Positions 1 through 9,319 of a DNA stretch of 64,000 bases are shown piece by piece. How positions within the stretch are numbered: position 1 is the first letter of the stretch; the number at the start of each line of letters is the position of its first letter. The position numbers and the translations under genes were made by a program. The DNA lies in NCBI GenBank assembly GCA_902826835.1, contig CADEGH010000024.1, positions 21,780 through 85,779 of the forward strand. The letters run 5' to 3'. The notes under the pieces were generated by a model. The model was not told the origin of the DNA. It worked only from the letters and a program-made list of their open reading frames with translations, and did no database searches. The stretch is from an uncultured bacterium (GTDB lineage Bacteria > Planctomycetota > GCA-002687715).

Positions 1-2067
1 GACGCGGCTCTCTCGGTCATCCGCGGGGTGCGGTGCGGGCACCTGCCAAAGCGTCCAGGCATTACGAATCTGCGGCTGCCCGATCGATTCCACTTCGAAG
101 CGCCAGGCACGAGGAACGGACGTCGGCGCGATCTCGAATTGGACGGCCAGAGGATCCGTCACCATTCCCCGCGGAGCACCGAGAGCGAGTTTCTGCTCGA
201 ATGCGGAGGGACCACTCACCAAACGGCAGCGAACGCCGACTGACTTCGAATCGGGACCACCGGAGAGCACGATCGGGAGCTCGGCCACGGTCACAAAACT
301 CCGCGCGTCCTGTTCGGTCAGCAGACTGAACATCGTGTCCCGATGCCAGGCGAAGTCCTCCTCTTTCCACTTCAGGCGATCCCAATCGTCGTAGAGGCCC
401 ATGCGAGCCTTTGCGAAGTCGCGCGCGACCGACACCACATAGCCCGCCTCGGGGATAGTGGCCCGGAGTCGTTCGATCTGAAACTTCCGATTTTCGAGAC
501 CAAATCGGCGACTCCACGCGGACAGCCGGGTGAGCGGCCACTCCCCGATGCGCCGGGCGAACCAGGCTTCGAAACGACCCTGGTCTTCGAAACAAAGGGG
601 ACGCCACCATGATTGGGCGTCGCCGTGGGTTCGGGTCCATTCGGCGCAATCGAACCAAGTGTCCGCCGCCATGCACTCGCCGAGGAGCAGGGGCTTTTCT
701 CCCTTCTCGGCGATGTGCTTTTGGAAGTCTCGCAGGCGTCCCGGCCACCAGGAGTTGTTGCCGTAGGGATGTTCGTCCCAGAAATCGGTGACACGCTGCC
801 ATCCGATCCAGGAACTGTCGTCCACCACGAGGGTGTCGGGGACCGCCGCATGGCACGCGTCGTACAGTTCTTTCAGCACCGACAATTCGGCCCCGGACCC
901 GGTTTCACAGGTGAGGCTGCGAATCGCGACGCAGCCGAACCGCCGATCGAAGCGAAAGAACTCCTCGTACTCACGACGCAATTCGACCCGATGGGCCTCG
1001 TCCATCTTCGGATGCCAAGTGGGGTACTCCTGCCAGACGAGGAGCCCGAGCTCGTTGCAGAGTTCATAGAAGACCGGCGGGGGAATCCACAGGCAGCACT
1101 TGACGAGGTTGAAGCCGAGACTCTTGAAGTCCTGGAGTTGCCGCTTCCAGAATTCCCGCTCGGACGGAGGCGCCAAGTGAGGGGGGCTGTATCCCCAATG
1201 GAGAATGCCTCGGACTTGCAGGGCTCGCCCATTCAAGAAGAGCGCCTTTCCCCGGGCTTCGAAAGTCCGCAACGGAATCTGCCGGTAGACGGTGTCCAAG
1301 ACCTCGCCAGTCGGAGCAAGCAGCGAGACCGCAAGGGGAAGGAGTCTCGGAGAAGCGGGCGACCAGGGAGACCCACCGACGAACACCGCCTCGCCGCTGG
1401 CCAGGTTGTCCTTCACCTCCAAAGTGACGCGGTGCCCGGGGCTCGGAGTGGACGACAGAGGGAAGGCATGGATTAAGACTTGGAGACCCGAGGTGGGAGT
1501 GGGCCCGGGACGGACCGGGACCTCGGCGCGGATGGACCCGTCCGCCCGGCCAAACAAGAACAACCCCTCCCGGTCGAGCTTGGGCTTCCGATCCACCTCC
1601 AAGGCCACGGACTGCCAAATCCCCCCGAAGTGCGGCTGGATGATCGGAAGAAAACCCTGAGTGTTGTGGCCCACACGTTCGTCGACCCGCACTTCGAGCT
1701 GATCGGTACCGTCGAATCGGAGTTCGCCCGGCAGCTCCGCCCGAAACGGTGTCCAGCCCCCGAGGTGCTCGGCGATCTTCTCGCCGTTACAGAGGACCGT
1801 CGCGTGCGTGGCGACGGCCCGGAAGAAGACCGAGAGCCGGGCGCCCCGGTGGTTCAATGTGAGCGGGAGATTTCGCCGATAGATGGCGACGCCGTCAAAA
1901 CCGATCCCGAGCGCGTCTTCCCACGCTCCGGGCACGCGGACTTCCACCGCTTCGTTCGGCTTTCCCAGGGGAACCAGCGACCATTGACCGTCGAGCGAGA
2001 CGCTCTCCTGTCCAGACAAGCGGGAAAATGCGACCCCGAACCAGCCGAGGAGTAGCAGGGACTTCAT
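1..2067 (-). CDS. Glycoside hydrolase family 2 protein, exported, 3' end outside window
   Basis: Open reading frame of 689 codons that begins at ATG 2067 and runs off the left edge with no stop, so only the N-terminal part is present. A hydrophobic leader (residues 1-19) ends in SG before Q20, so the protein is probably exported. Residues 20-160 look like the sugar-binding jelly roll (FGGIWQSVALEV), 160-270 the immunoglobulin-like domain, and 275 onward the GH2 TIM barrel (FLNGRALQVRGILHWG; FYELCNELGLLVWQEYPTW). E388 in SLTCETGSG is the likely acid/base, although GH2 usually has Asn before this Glu and here it is Cys. E464 in LLLGECMAADTW is the likely nucleophile. The family includes beta-galactosidases, beta-mannosidases and beta-glucuronidases; the substrate cannot be read here. 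It is divergent from the acetoacetyl-CoA synthetase, 48 bp away. Confidence 0.85.
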   Translation of the reverse strand, partial: MKSLLLLGWFGVAFSRLSGQESVSLDGQWSLVPLGKPNEAVEVRVPGAWEDALGIGFDGVAIYRRNLPLTLNHRGARLSVFFRAVATHATVLCNGEKIAEHLGGWTPFRAELPGELRFDGTDQLEVRVDERVGHNTQGFLPIIQPHFGGIWQSVALEVDRKPKLDREGLFLFGRADGSIRAEVPVRPGPTPTSGLQVLIHAFPLSSTPSPGHRVTLEVKDNLASGEAVFVGGSPWSPASPRLLPLAVSLLAPTGEVLDTVYRQIPLRTFEARGKALFLNGRALQVRGILHWGYSPPHLAPPSEREFWKRQLQDFKSLGFNLVKCCLWIPPPVFYELCNELGLLVWQEYPTWHPKMDEAHRVELRREYEEFFRFDRRFGCVAIRSLTCETGSGAELSVLKELYDACHAAVPDTLVVDDSSWIGWQRVTDFWDEHPYGNNSWWPGRLRDFQKHIAEKGEKPLLLGECMAADTWFDCAEWTRTHGDAQSWWRPLCFEDQGRFEAWFARRIGEWPLTRLSAWSRRFGLENRKFQIERLRATIPEAGYVVSVARDFAKARMGLYDDWDRLKWKEEDFAWHRDTMFSLLTEQDARSFVTVAELPIVLSGGPDSKSVGVRCRLVSGPSAFEQKLALGAPRGMVTDPLAVQFEIAPTSVPRAWRFEVESIGQPQIRNAWTLWQVPAPHPADDRESRV

Positions 2068-2115
2068 GACGCGCTTTGTACCCGAGCGGATCTTCCCCGC
2101 GATAGACTCCCGACC

Positions 2116-4068
2116 ATGAATCCGATTCTCTGGCAACCCAGCGAGGAGCGAAAGCGCGGGACCGCAATGGAGGCGTTCCGCGTCGCCGCGGAGGCGCGAT
2201 CCGGACGACCTCTCCCCGACTATGCCGCCCTGCACGCTTGGTCCGTCCGCGACCTCGAGGCCTTTTGGGGCCTCGTGTGGGACTTCTGCGGAGTGCGCGC
2301 CGAGACCAGAGGCAACGCGGTGGTGCGCGGCCTGGACCGCATGCCGGGAGCCCAGTGGTTCCCCGACGCGCGCCTGAATTTCGCCGAGAATCTCCTCCGC
2401 CGGAATGACGACTCGCCCGCCATCATCGCTTGGGGCGAGAACAAAGTGAGCCGAACGCTCAGCTTTGCCCAACTGCGAACGAAGGTCGCGGAGACGGCGG
2501 CAGCCCTCGCCGCGATGGGGGTCGGTCCCGGTGACCGCGTCGCGGGCCTCATGCCCAACATTCCGGAAGCCGTGATCGCCATGCTGGCCGCCGCGAGCCT
2601 CGGGGCGATTTGGTCGTCGTGCTCCCCCGACTTCGGCGTCTCCGGCGTCCTCGATCGATTTGGCCAGATCGCTCCGAAGGTGCTGTTCTCGACGGACGGT
2701 TACTTCTACGCCGGAAAAGTGTTCCTCGCCGAGGAGAGGCTCCACGACATTCTCGAGAAACTCCCGAGCGTCGAACGCCTCGTCGTCGTCCCGTACGTCG
2801 ACGCCGCCGTGCACTGGAATCGCCTCCGAGGTGGCATCTCCTTCCCCGATTTCATTGCGCCGCACGCGCACGCCCCGCTGCGCTTTCGCGCTCTTCCGTT
2901 CGACCACCCGCTCTACATCCTCTACAGCTCGGGCACGACGGGAATACCGAAGTGCATCGTGCACGGTGCCGGTGGCACGCTCCTCCAGCACCTCAAGGAA
3001 CACCGCCTCCACTCCGACATCCGTCGCGACGACCGTGTGTTCTATTTCACGACCTGCGGCTGGATGATGTGGAATTGGTTGGCCTCGGCCTTGGCCACCG
3101 AGGCCACGATCATCCTCTACGACGGTTCGCCCTTTTTCCCGCGCCCGAAGATTCTTTGGGATCTCGCCGAACAAGAGCGGGTCAGTTTCTTCGGCACTTC
3201 CGCGAAATACATCGACGCCGCCCACAAGGCCGGACTCGAACCAGGCAAGACCCACCGCTTGGATTCCCTGCGAACGCTTGCCTCGACCGGTTCCCCCTTG
3301 GTGCCCGAGAGTTTCGACTGGGTGTATCGGGCCATCAAACAGGATTTGTGTTTGGCTTCGATCAGCGGCGGCACCGACATCGTGTCGTGTTTTGTGCTCG
3401 GCAATCCGCTGGGCCCAGTCCGACGGGGCGAGATCCAGACCCGCGGACTCGGAATGGCCGTGGAGGTGTTCGACGACGAGGGTCGGAGTGTCGTCGGAGA
3501 AAAGGGCGAGCTCGTGTGCACTCGCCCGTTTCCCTCGATGCCTTTGGGATTTTGGAACGACCCCGAGGGCGCGAAGTACCGCGCCGCTTACTTCGAGAAA
3601 TTCTCGGGGATTTGGTGCCACGGCGATTGGGTCGAATTGACCGCGGACGGCGGGCTCGTCATCTTCGGACGCTCCGATGCGGTCCTCAATCCTGGCGGGG
3701 TGCGGATCGGCACTTCGGAGATCTACCGTCAGGTCGAACAAGTCGACGAAGTCCTCGAGAGCTTGGCGGTCGGCCAGGAGTGGGACGGCGACGAGCGGGT
3801 GATTTTGTTCGTGAAATTGCGCCCGAACGTCGGGTTGGATCAAGCCCTGATCGAGCGGATCCGCCGTCAAATTCGTGAGAACACTACGCCCCGGCACATG
3901 CCGGCTCGGATCGTCGCCATCGCGGACATTCCGCGCACCAAGAGCGGCAAGATCACCGAACTAGCGGTGAAGGCGGTGATTCACGGTCGGCCCGTGAAGA
4001 ATCGCGAGGCTCTGGCCAATCCCGAAGCTCTCGACCTCTATCGCAATCTTCCCGAGCTCGGCACATGA
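2116..4068 (+). CDS. aacS: Acetoacetate--CoA ligase (acetoacetyl-CoA synthetase)
   Basis: A 650-residue ANL-superfamily adenylating enzyme, the usual length for acetoacetyl-CoA synthetase. It activates acetoacetate with ATP and CoA (ketone-body or polyhydroxybutyrate use) in the cytoplasm. The N-terminal ACAS-type cap is followed by WFPDARLNFAENLL, typical of the acetoacetate branch. The phosphate-binding loop YSSGTTGIPKCIVHG lies near residues 268-282, GGTDIVSCF near 418, the hinge/ATP motif GRSDAVLNPGGVRIG near 517 and the catalytic lysine K612 in PRTKSGKI. The stop overlaps the next gene's ATG (ATGA), so it is probably cotranscribed with the flippase and glycosyltransferase genes although no pathway links them. 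A propionyl/acetyl-CoA ligase is the main alternative, but the specific motifs favour acetoacetate. Confidence 0.93.
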   Translation: MNPILWQPSEERKRGTAMEAFRVAAEARSGRPLPDYAALHAWSVRDLEAFWGLVWDFCGVRAETRGNAVVRGLDRMPGAQWFPDARLNFAENLLRRNDDSPAIIAWGENKVSRTLSFAQLRTKVAETAAALAAMGVGPGDRVAGLMPNIPEAVIAMLAAASLGAIWSSCSPDFGVSGVLDRFGQIAPKVLFSTDGYFYAGKVFLAEERLHDILEKLPSVERLVVVPYVDAAVHWNRLRGGISFPDFIAPHAHAPLRFRALPFDHPLYILYSSGTTGIPKCIVHGAGGTLLQHLKEHRLHSDIRRDDRVFYFTTCGWMMWNWLASALATEATIILYDGSPFFPRPKILWDLAEQERVSFFGTSAKYIDAAHKAGLEPGKTHRLDSLRTLASTGSPLVPESFDWVYRAIKQDLCLASISGGTDIVSCFVLGNPLGPVRRGEIQTRGLGMAVEVFDDEGRSVVGEKGELVCTRPFPSMPLGFWNDPEGAKYRAAYFEKFSGIWCHGDWVELTADGGLVIFGRSDAVLNPGGVRIGTSEIYRQVEQVDEVLESLAVGQEWDGDERVILFVKLRPNVGLDQALIERIRRQIRENTTPRHMPARIVAIADIPRTKSGKITELAVKAVIHGRPVKNREALANPEALDLYRNLPELGT

Positions 4069-5624
4069 CCGAGGCGCAGGGCGAGAGCTCCCTACGCCTC
4101 TCCGGATCGAGCGCCCTGTGGACCATTGGCGGTCAATTGGTGATTCAGGGCCTGCGCTTCGCCGCCAAGGCGGCAGTCGTGATCGCGGCCACTGCCCCCC
4201 ATTACGGACTCGTGGCGGCCCTCGGAATTGCCTCGTTCCTCCTCGCATCTCTCGCCACCTTGGGATTGGACCAAGCAGCCATTCGAGCGAAGAGCCTGGC
4301 TCCGGGATGGACCAAGTCGGCTCGTCGAGCCCAACTCCTTGCGGGTTGTCTCGCCGCCGGGGTGATGGCCGCCCTCGCCGCCTTCGACGGGGGCACGTCG
4401 GCTCCGGAATGGCGTTGGGCGTGCTTTGGGATGGCCCCTTCCTTGATCTTGGGCGCGGCCGCCTGTCTTCCCATGGCGCGACTCGTGCGCACGCAGAGGC
4501 TACGAGCGGTGCTGTTCATCGACATCATCAGCATCCTCGGTCTCGCCGCCGGAGTCGCCCTCGGACTTCAACTCGGTTACGGGGCGGCCGCCTTGATCTG
4601 GGGCTGGAACTTGCAGGCGCTCTGGAATTGGGTCGCCTGCGAATGGGCAGCCCGCCACCACCAACTCCCCGAGGAAACCGGAGGTGAGTCTTTCCGAGCT
4701 TCCCTGCAATTTGGGTGGCCAGTCGCGATGACCGCATTTCTCATGATCGGAATCGAACGATTGGAGCTCGCCCTGGCCACCTGGTACGGCGACCTGGCCC
4801 GCACTCTACCGTCCGCCACTGGGCCAGAGTTCGACCCGAGCACCCGCTTGGCTCACTACGAATGGAGTCAGAGCGTCGCGTGGATGGGGGTGGCCCTGGC
4901 CGCCGCCATCATCGACCGCTGGGGATTCCCCTGGCTCGCGAGACACCGTGCTATCGCTGGCCTCCGCGGATTGGCTGGACCAGCGTGGGCCCTCCTCTTC
5001 AATTGGGTCGTCCCTGCCTACCTCGGCTTGGCCGTACTGAATCAAATCCTGGTGCCGCGCATCGAGGAGGGCCTGCATTCCTCTTGGATTGGACTCTCCT
5101 CCAGCATACTTGGACAGTGCTTCAACGCATTCAGCCAAATCGCGCTCCTGGTGGGTTTTGCACTCCTGCGTGCGGCCAGTCTTAGCCTGATCACGACACG
5201 GCTATCCTTGCTGCTTGGTGTCGGCCTGGCCATGGCCTTTCTTGGTGCGTTGGCATTGCGTGAGGGGCTCCCGTTTCCCTTCATTCACCTCGTTCCGTGG
5301 CTCGCCGGGGTAGCCCGACTGGGGACGGCCGCCCTTGCCACCCTGCTGTGTCTGCGGCAGATGGGGGCACCCGGGGGATTTTCCGCTCGGTCATGGCCCG
5401 CGGTCACCCTCGCCACCGCCACCGCCATGATCGCGGCCACCTCCAGGGGCTCGCCTATTTTTCCCGCGGATTCCCCCTCAGCCGGGCTCGCAATCGCGGC
5501 GGCGTCGCTCCCCTTGCTCGTGACCATCGCCGCGAGGTGGGCGATTGATCGCCGACAATTGAAGACCGAGTGGAACTTTCTCTGGCGGGAAAGTCGCGTA
5601 CTCCTTGGTAAACCTGCGTCGTGA
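4065..5624 (+). CDS. Flippase-like polytopic membrane protein (oligosaccharide flippase/Wzx type)
   Basis: A 519-residue protein with about twelve to fourteen hydrophobic segments and an N-terminal helix (ALWTIGGQLVIQGLRFAAKA) resembling the start of Wzx/MATE-like lipid-linked oligosaccharide flippases. It would move lipid-linked glycans across the inner membrane. The ATG overlaps the stop of the upstream synthetase gene (ATGA), and its own stop overlaps the GTG of the glycosyltransferase, so the three genes are tightly coupled. Pairing with a family 2 glycosyltransferase supports a role in surface polysaccharide or glycolipid assembly. Sequence identity within this superfamily is low, so the assignment rests on topology, the N-terminal motif and the neighbour. 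Confidence 0.65.
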   Translation: MTEAQGESSLRLSGSSALWTIGGQLVIQGLRFAAKAAVVIAATAPHYGLVAALGIASFLLASLATLGLDQAAIRAKSLAPGWTKSARRAQLLAGCLAAGVMAALAAFDGGTSAPEWRWACFGMAPSLILGAAACLPMARLVRTQRLRAVLFIDIISILGLAAGVALGLQLGYGAAALIWGWNLQALWNWVACEWAARHHQLPEETGGESFRASLQFGWPVAMTAFLMIGIERLELALATWYGDLARTLPSATGPEFDPSTRLAHYEWSQSVAWMGVALAAAIIDRWGFPWLARHRAIAGLRGLAGPAWALLFNWVVPAYLGLAVLNQILVPRIEEGLHSSWIGLSSSILGQCFNAFSQIALLVGFALLRAASLSLITTRLSLLLGVGLAMAFLGALALREGLPFPFIHLVPWLAGVARLGTAALATLLCLRQMGAPGGFSARSWPAVTLATATAMIAATSRGSPIFPADSPSAGLAIAAASLPLLVTIAARWAIDRRQLKTEWNFLWRESRVLLGKPAS

Positions 5625-6595
5625 AACCCCTGGTTTCCGCCATCATCACCACCTTTCAGGGCGAGAAGTGGATCCGGGCGACCGTCGAGAGTGCGCTCGC
5701 TCAGACCCATTCACCGCTCGAGGTGATCGTCTGTGACGACGGTTCGACGGACACCACTCCGCAGCTCCTCCGTTCCTTCGGATCTCGCATTACCGTCGTG
5801 AGTCAACCCAACGCGGGAGTGAGTCTGGCTCGCAATGCGGCGGTCGCGGCGTCCCGAGGGGAATTGCTCGCATTCCTCGATCACGACGACTTGTGGGAGC
5901 CGAACAAGATCGCGGCCCAAGTCGAACGTTATTCAGTCGATCCTTCCGTCGGACTGCTCTTCGCCGACTCCTGGATCATTGACGGGACCGGGAGGCGCCA
6001 CGGTCGCCGGAGCCGCTTTCACGCCCCCTCGGAGGGCGCGATCTACGAGGCATTGGCACTCCGAAACTTCGTACCGGTGGAATCACTGATGGTCCCAAGG
6101 CCGGTTTTCGATGCGGTCGGGGGATTCGATCCCGCTTGGAAGTACCTGGAGGACCACGATCTCTGCCTTCGCATCGCCGCCCGGTGGCGCGCGGTTTATG
6201 TCGATGCGCCGCTCGCGAGTTACCGCATTCACGCCCACAACCTGAGTCACCGGCGCGCCCCCATGCTTCGCGAGTGGGCCGCGCTCCTGGAGAGGACTAT
6301 TCAGGGGCCGCCGCCCGTAACCCCGGAGATCCGAACCCGGCTGTCGGCCGAGCGCGGTCGCCGCCTCGGCGACGCCGCTTGGCATGCGCTGCGTGATCTC
6401 GATTCCGCGGCCTCGCAGGAGATACTGGCTCAGGGCAGAACCTTGATCCCCTGGCGCTTGCGGGCGCGCATCCGCGTGTTCGGGGCCATGTTGCGCTGCC
6501 TTCCTCCGGGTCTCCGCCCCGCCCTCGTCGGACTCCTGCCTCGCCACCGCTACTACGGAATCACCGCCGAGTCGGGGCGCGCCGACGGCACCTGA
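5621..6595 (+). CDS. Glycosyltransferase family 2
   Basis: A 324-residue GT-A fold glycosyltransferase. It starts at GTG 5621, overlapping the flippase stop (GTGA). The nucleotide-sugar fold is clear: PLVSAIITTFQGEKWI at the N-terminus, VIVCDDGSTD near residue 35, GVSLARNAAVAASRGELLAF near 66, and the metal-binding acidic motif LDHDDLWEPNK near 85. The acceptor-side motif YLEDHDLCLRIA is near residue 177. The C-terminal ~90 residues are helical and basic. It probably transfers a sugar during surface glycan synthesis together with the flippase; donor and acceptor are unknown. Confidence 0.9.
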   Translation: MKPLVSAIITTFQGEKWIRATVESALAQTHSPLEVIVCDDGSTDTTPQLLRSFGSRITVVSQPNAGVSLARNAAVAASRGELLAFLDHDDLWEPNKIAAQVERYSVDPSVGLLFADSWIIDGTGRRHGRRSRFHAPSEGAIYEALALRNFVPVESLMVPRPVFDAVGGFDPAWKYLEDHDLCLRIAARWRAVYVDAPLASYRIHAHNLSHRRAPMLREWAALLERTIQGPPPVTPEIRTRLSAERGRRLGDAAWHALRDLDSAASQEILAQGRTLIPWRLRARIRVFGAMLRCLPPGLRPALVGLLPRHRYYGITAESGRADGT

Positions 6596-6600
6596 GTCAA

Positions 6601-6631
6601 TAAAAAAACCCGCCGTTTCTCCGCGGCGGGT
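6601..6631 (-). terminator. Hairpin with T-run on the minus strand
   Basis: Perfect 7-bp stem CCCGCCG (6609-6615) / CGGCGGG (6624-6630) with an 8-nt loop. Seven A residues at 6602-6608 become a T-run downstream of the stem only when read on the minus strand. It lies 5 bp after the glycosyltransferase stop, yet has the canonical uridine tract only for transcription coming from the hemL side. It may stop minus-strand read-through antisense to the DUF971 gene, with the stem also helping the plus-strand operon. Confidence 0.6.
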
Positions 6632-6741
6632 CACGATCCGAACGAAGTTGTGTTTCCAGCGACTCCGTGGGGCTCGAACGGAAGGAGTGTGCCAGGTGGA
6701 CGCGTCTCAGTCAAGAGATCTTCACCGAGCTATCTTCCCGG

Positions 6742-7038
6742 ATGCCGGTGTATTTGCCTTCCGACGCCAGTTTGCCCGACGATCACCACCTCGCCATCAC
6801 GTGGGATGATGGTCGAACGGATCGACTCCCCTTGGATTTCCTGCGCGCAAAATGCCCTTGCGCCGAGTGTGTAGACGAATGGACGGGCGTGGTGCGGGTG
6901 AAGCGCGAGGACTTTGCGGGAGTCGGGCTGAAATCGCTGGAAGAGGTGGGGTCCTACGCGTTCCGAATCGGGTGGTCGGACGGCCATGATCTGGGTCTTT
7001 ACACCTGGAAGCTCCTCCGTCGGCTGGGCGACGGATAG
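6742..7038 (+). CDS. DUF971 / gamma-butyrobetaine hydroxylase-like N-terminal domain protein
   Basis: Small stand-alone DUF971 protein (98 residues from ATG 6742). Visible family features are ITWDDGRTDRLPLDFLR, a short Cys cluster CPCAEC and the C-terminal signature YAFRIGWSDGHDLGLYTWKLL. In some proteins this zinc-associated domain is the N-terminal part of gamma-butyrobetaine hydroxylases; alone it often sits near Fe-S carrier (Mrp/ApbC) genes, but not here. A GTG at 6667 would add 25 residues; that stretch shows weak codon bias and no family similarity, and neither start has a clear ribosome-binding site. The gene is convergent with hemL, 9 bp apart. Confidence 0.8.
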   Translation: MPVYLPSDASLPDDHHLAITWDDGRTDRLPLDFLRAKCPCAECVDEWTGVVRVKREDFAGVGLKSLEEVGSYAFRIGWSDGHDLGLYTWKLLRRLGDG

Positions 7039-7047
7039 CGCCCGGGA

Positions 7048-8331
7048 TCAGCCGGTCAGGGCCTGCCGAGCCACTTCGAGAATTCGGTCGCAAGTGGCTT
7101 CGTCGTGGGCCGTGGAGAGGAACCAACATTCGAAGGCGGAGGGGGGAAGGAGCACTCCCCCCTCGCGCATGCGATGAAAGAAACGGTTGAATCGGGCGCG
7201 ATCGGTCGCCATCACCTCGGCGTAATTCGTCACCGGGCGGTCGGAGAAGTACAGGCAGAGCATGCTGCCCTGCCGATTCACGACCGCGGGGATCCCGAGC
7301 GAGCGACAAATATGTTCGAATCCGGCCTCCAAGTGGGCGCCGGCATCCTCGAGTCGATCGTAGGCTGTGCGATCCTCCAATTCGGAGAGAGCCGCGAGGC
7401 CCGCCGCCACCGCAATGGGGTTTCCAGAGAGGGTACCCGCCTGGTACATAGGGCCAGCCGGTGCCACCTGCTGCATGAGATCGCGGCGGCCGCCATACGC
7501 GCCGACCGGAAGGCCCCCGCCAATGACCTTGCCGAGGCAAACGAGATCGGGGCGAATGCCGCAAATCTCCGCATAACCCCCGCGCGCTACGCGAAAGCCG
7601 GTCATCACTTCGTCGAAGATCAACAAAGCGCCATGCCGTGAACACAGTTCGCGAAGCCCCGCCAGGAAGCCCGCGGCCGGGAGGACACAGCCGACGTTGC
7701 CCGCCACCGGTTCGACGATCACTCCGGCGATCGTGGGACCCGCCTGCGCAAACAGCCGAGCGACGGATGGAAGATCGTTGTACTCGGCGACCAGTGTGCC
7801 TTCGGCCACCGACTTCGGCACCCCGGCAGAATCGGGCGCACCAAGCGTCAATGCCCCCGAACCGGCCTTCACGAGGAAGGCATCGCCGTGACCGTGGTAG
7901 CAACCGTTGAACTTCACGATGGCGGTGCGGCCGGTCGCGGCGCGGGCGAGGCGCAGCGCACTCATGGTGGCTTCGGTCCCGGAATTGACGAGGCGCACCA
8001 TCTCGACCCACGGCATGAAGGTCCGAATCTTCTGGGCCATGCGCGACTCGCCCTCGGTCGGACCACCGAGGGCGGTACCTCGCGAGACGGCATCCACGAT
8101 CGCGGCATTGACGCGCGGATGATTGTGCCCGAGGATGTGCGGCCCGTACGCGAGAACGAGGTCGATGTAGGAATTCCCATCGGCGTCGATGACGGTGGCC
8201 CCGTGTGCTTCGCGCAGGAAGGTCGGCGTCCCCCCGACGCTCTTGTAGGCCCGCACCGGGGAGTTCACTCCTCCCGGCATCAGCGTCAGGGCTTCTTCGT
8301 GCAGGGTCTCGCTGCGGGAGATGTCGAGCAT
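7048..8331 (-). CDS. hemL: Glutamate-1-semialdehyde 2,1-aminomutase
   Basis: PLP enzyme of 427 residues that converts glutamate-1-semialdehyde to 5-aminolevulinate in the C5 branch of tetrapyrrole synthesis (cytoplasm). Diagnostic stretches are PGGVNSPVRAYKSVGG near residue 19, NSGTEATMSALRLAR near 116, the cofactor motif FDEVMTGFRV near 239 and the Schiff-base lysine K268 in CLGKVIGGGLPVGAYGG. ATG 8331 was chosen because GGAAGGAA lies at proper spacing; an in-frame GTG at 8337 abuts that site. It is the last gene of a metX-hemB-hemL operon, 19 bp behind hemB, so two consecutive heme-pathway enzymes are produced together. Confidence 0.96.
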   Translation of the reverse strand: MLDISRSETLHEEALTLMPGGVNSPVRAYKSVGGTPTFLREAHGATVIDADGNSYIDLVLAYGPHILGHNHPRVNAAIVDAVSRGTALGGPTEGESRMAQKIRTFMPWVEMVRLVNSGTEATMSALRLARAATGRTAIVKFNGCYHGHGDAFLVKAGSGALTLGAPDSAGVPKSVAEGTLVAEYNDLPSVARLFAQAGPTIAGVIVEPVAGNVGCVLPAAGFLAGLRELCSRHGALLIFDEVMTGFRVARGGYAEICGIRPDLVCLGKVIGGGLPVGAYGGRRDLMQQVAPAGPMYQAGTLSGNPIAVAAGLAALSELEDRTAYDRLEDAGAHLEAGFEHICRSLGIPAVVNRQGSMLCLYFSDRPVTNYAEVMATDRARFNRFFHRMREGGVLLPPSAFECWFLSTAHDEATCDRILEVARQALTG

Positions 8332-8350
8332 GGCCACTTCCTTCCGGTGG

Positions 8351-9319
8351 TCAGTGCGGGAGTTTCGCGGCCATCGCTTCCGCGAAGTAAGTCAGGATGA
8401 AGTCCGCGCCGGCGCGCCGGATCGAGATCAGGCTCTCTTCCATGACGCGATCATGGTCGAGCCAGCCCCGAGCGGCCGCCGCCTTGATCATCGCATACTC
8501 CCCGCTCACCTGATAGGCGGCAGTGGGCACCTGGAATTGGTCTTTGATGCGCCGGATGAGATCGAGGCAGGGAAGCGCCGGCTTCACCATCACACAATCC
8601 GCGCCCTCGGCGAGATCCGCTTCGACTTCGCGAATCGCTTCGTCGCCGTTGGCGGGGTCCATCTGATAGCCCCGCCGATCTCCGAACGACGGTGTCGAAT
8701 CGGCGGCATCCCGAAAGGGCCCGTAAAACCCGCTCGCCATCTTGGCGGCGTAACTGAGAATCGGGATGTCATGGTGGCGGCCCTGGTCGAGGGCGCTGCG
8801 GATGGCGCTGACCATTCCGTCCATCATTCCCGAGGGCGCGATCACCGAGGCGCCGGCGTCCGCCAAGACGCGCGCCTGCGCGCCCAGGAGATTGGTTGTC
8901 ACGTCGTTTTGCACGACGCCCCGTGCGTCGAGCGGGCCGCAGTGTCCGTGATTCGTGTACTCGCAGAAACACAGATCCGCGATGCGCAGCAGGCCGGGGA
9001 CCGCCTTCGCCAGCGCCTCGAGAGCCCGCGGGACTACGCCCGAAGGATCCAGCGCGCTGCGCCCCTCCGCGTCCTTCGACTCCGGCAGCCCGAACAAGAT
9101 CACGGAGACGATGCCCTGGTCGAAAGCTCGCTTCGCGTGTTCGACGATGCGGTCCACCGACTCGCGGAACACTCCCGGCATCGACGCGACTTCGGTGCGG
9201 TACCCCGATCCCGGCGCGACAAAGAGCGGCAATGTGAGCTGTTCACGAGCGAGTCGGGTTTCCCGCACGAGCGACCGCATCTCCGGCGAGGCTCGCAGGC
9301 GGCGGAAGCGGCGGATCAT
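8351..9319 (-). CDS. hemB: Porphobilinogen synthase (5-aminolevulinate dehydratase)
   Basis: A 322-residue enzyme that condenses two 5-aminolevulinates to porphobilinogen in the cytoplasm. The zinc cysteines are C117, C119 and C127 in CFCEYTNHGHCG, so it is the zinc-dependent type. The Schiff-base lysines are K193 (SYAAKMASGFYGPFR) and K246 (VMVKPALPCLD). The start at 9319 overlaps the metX stop (ATGA); a much longer open frame upstream only mirrors metX and was not used. It feeds the product of HemL into the same pathway. Confidence 0.96.
   Translation of the reverse strand: MIRRFRRLRASPEMRSLVRETRLAREQLTLPLFVAPGSGYRTEVASMPGVFRESVDRIVEHAKRAFDQGIVSVILFGLPESKDAEGRSALDPSGVVPRALEALAKAVPGLLRIADLCFCEYTNHGHCGPLDARGVVQNDVTTNLLGAQARVLADAGASVIAPSGMMDGMVSAIRSALDQGRHHDIPILSYAAKMASGFYGPFRDAADSTPSFGDRRGYQMDPANGDEAIREVEADLAEGADCVMVKPALPCLDLIRRIKDQFQVPTAAYQVSGEYAMIKAAAARGWLDHDRVMEESLISIRRAGADFILTYFAEAMAAKLPH

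Noticed and set aside
613..1476. A 287-codon plus-strand frame in the left-edge region
   Set aside because: It is antisense to the GH2 gene, whose frame stays open over all 2067 bases and carries the catalytic motifs.
2068..2115. Search for an operator between the GH2 and synthetase genes
   Set aside because: Only 48 bp with no inverted repeat or clear promoter pair visible.
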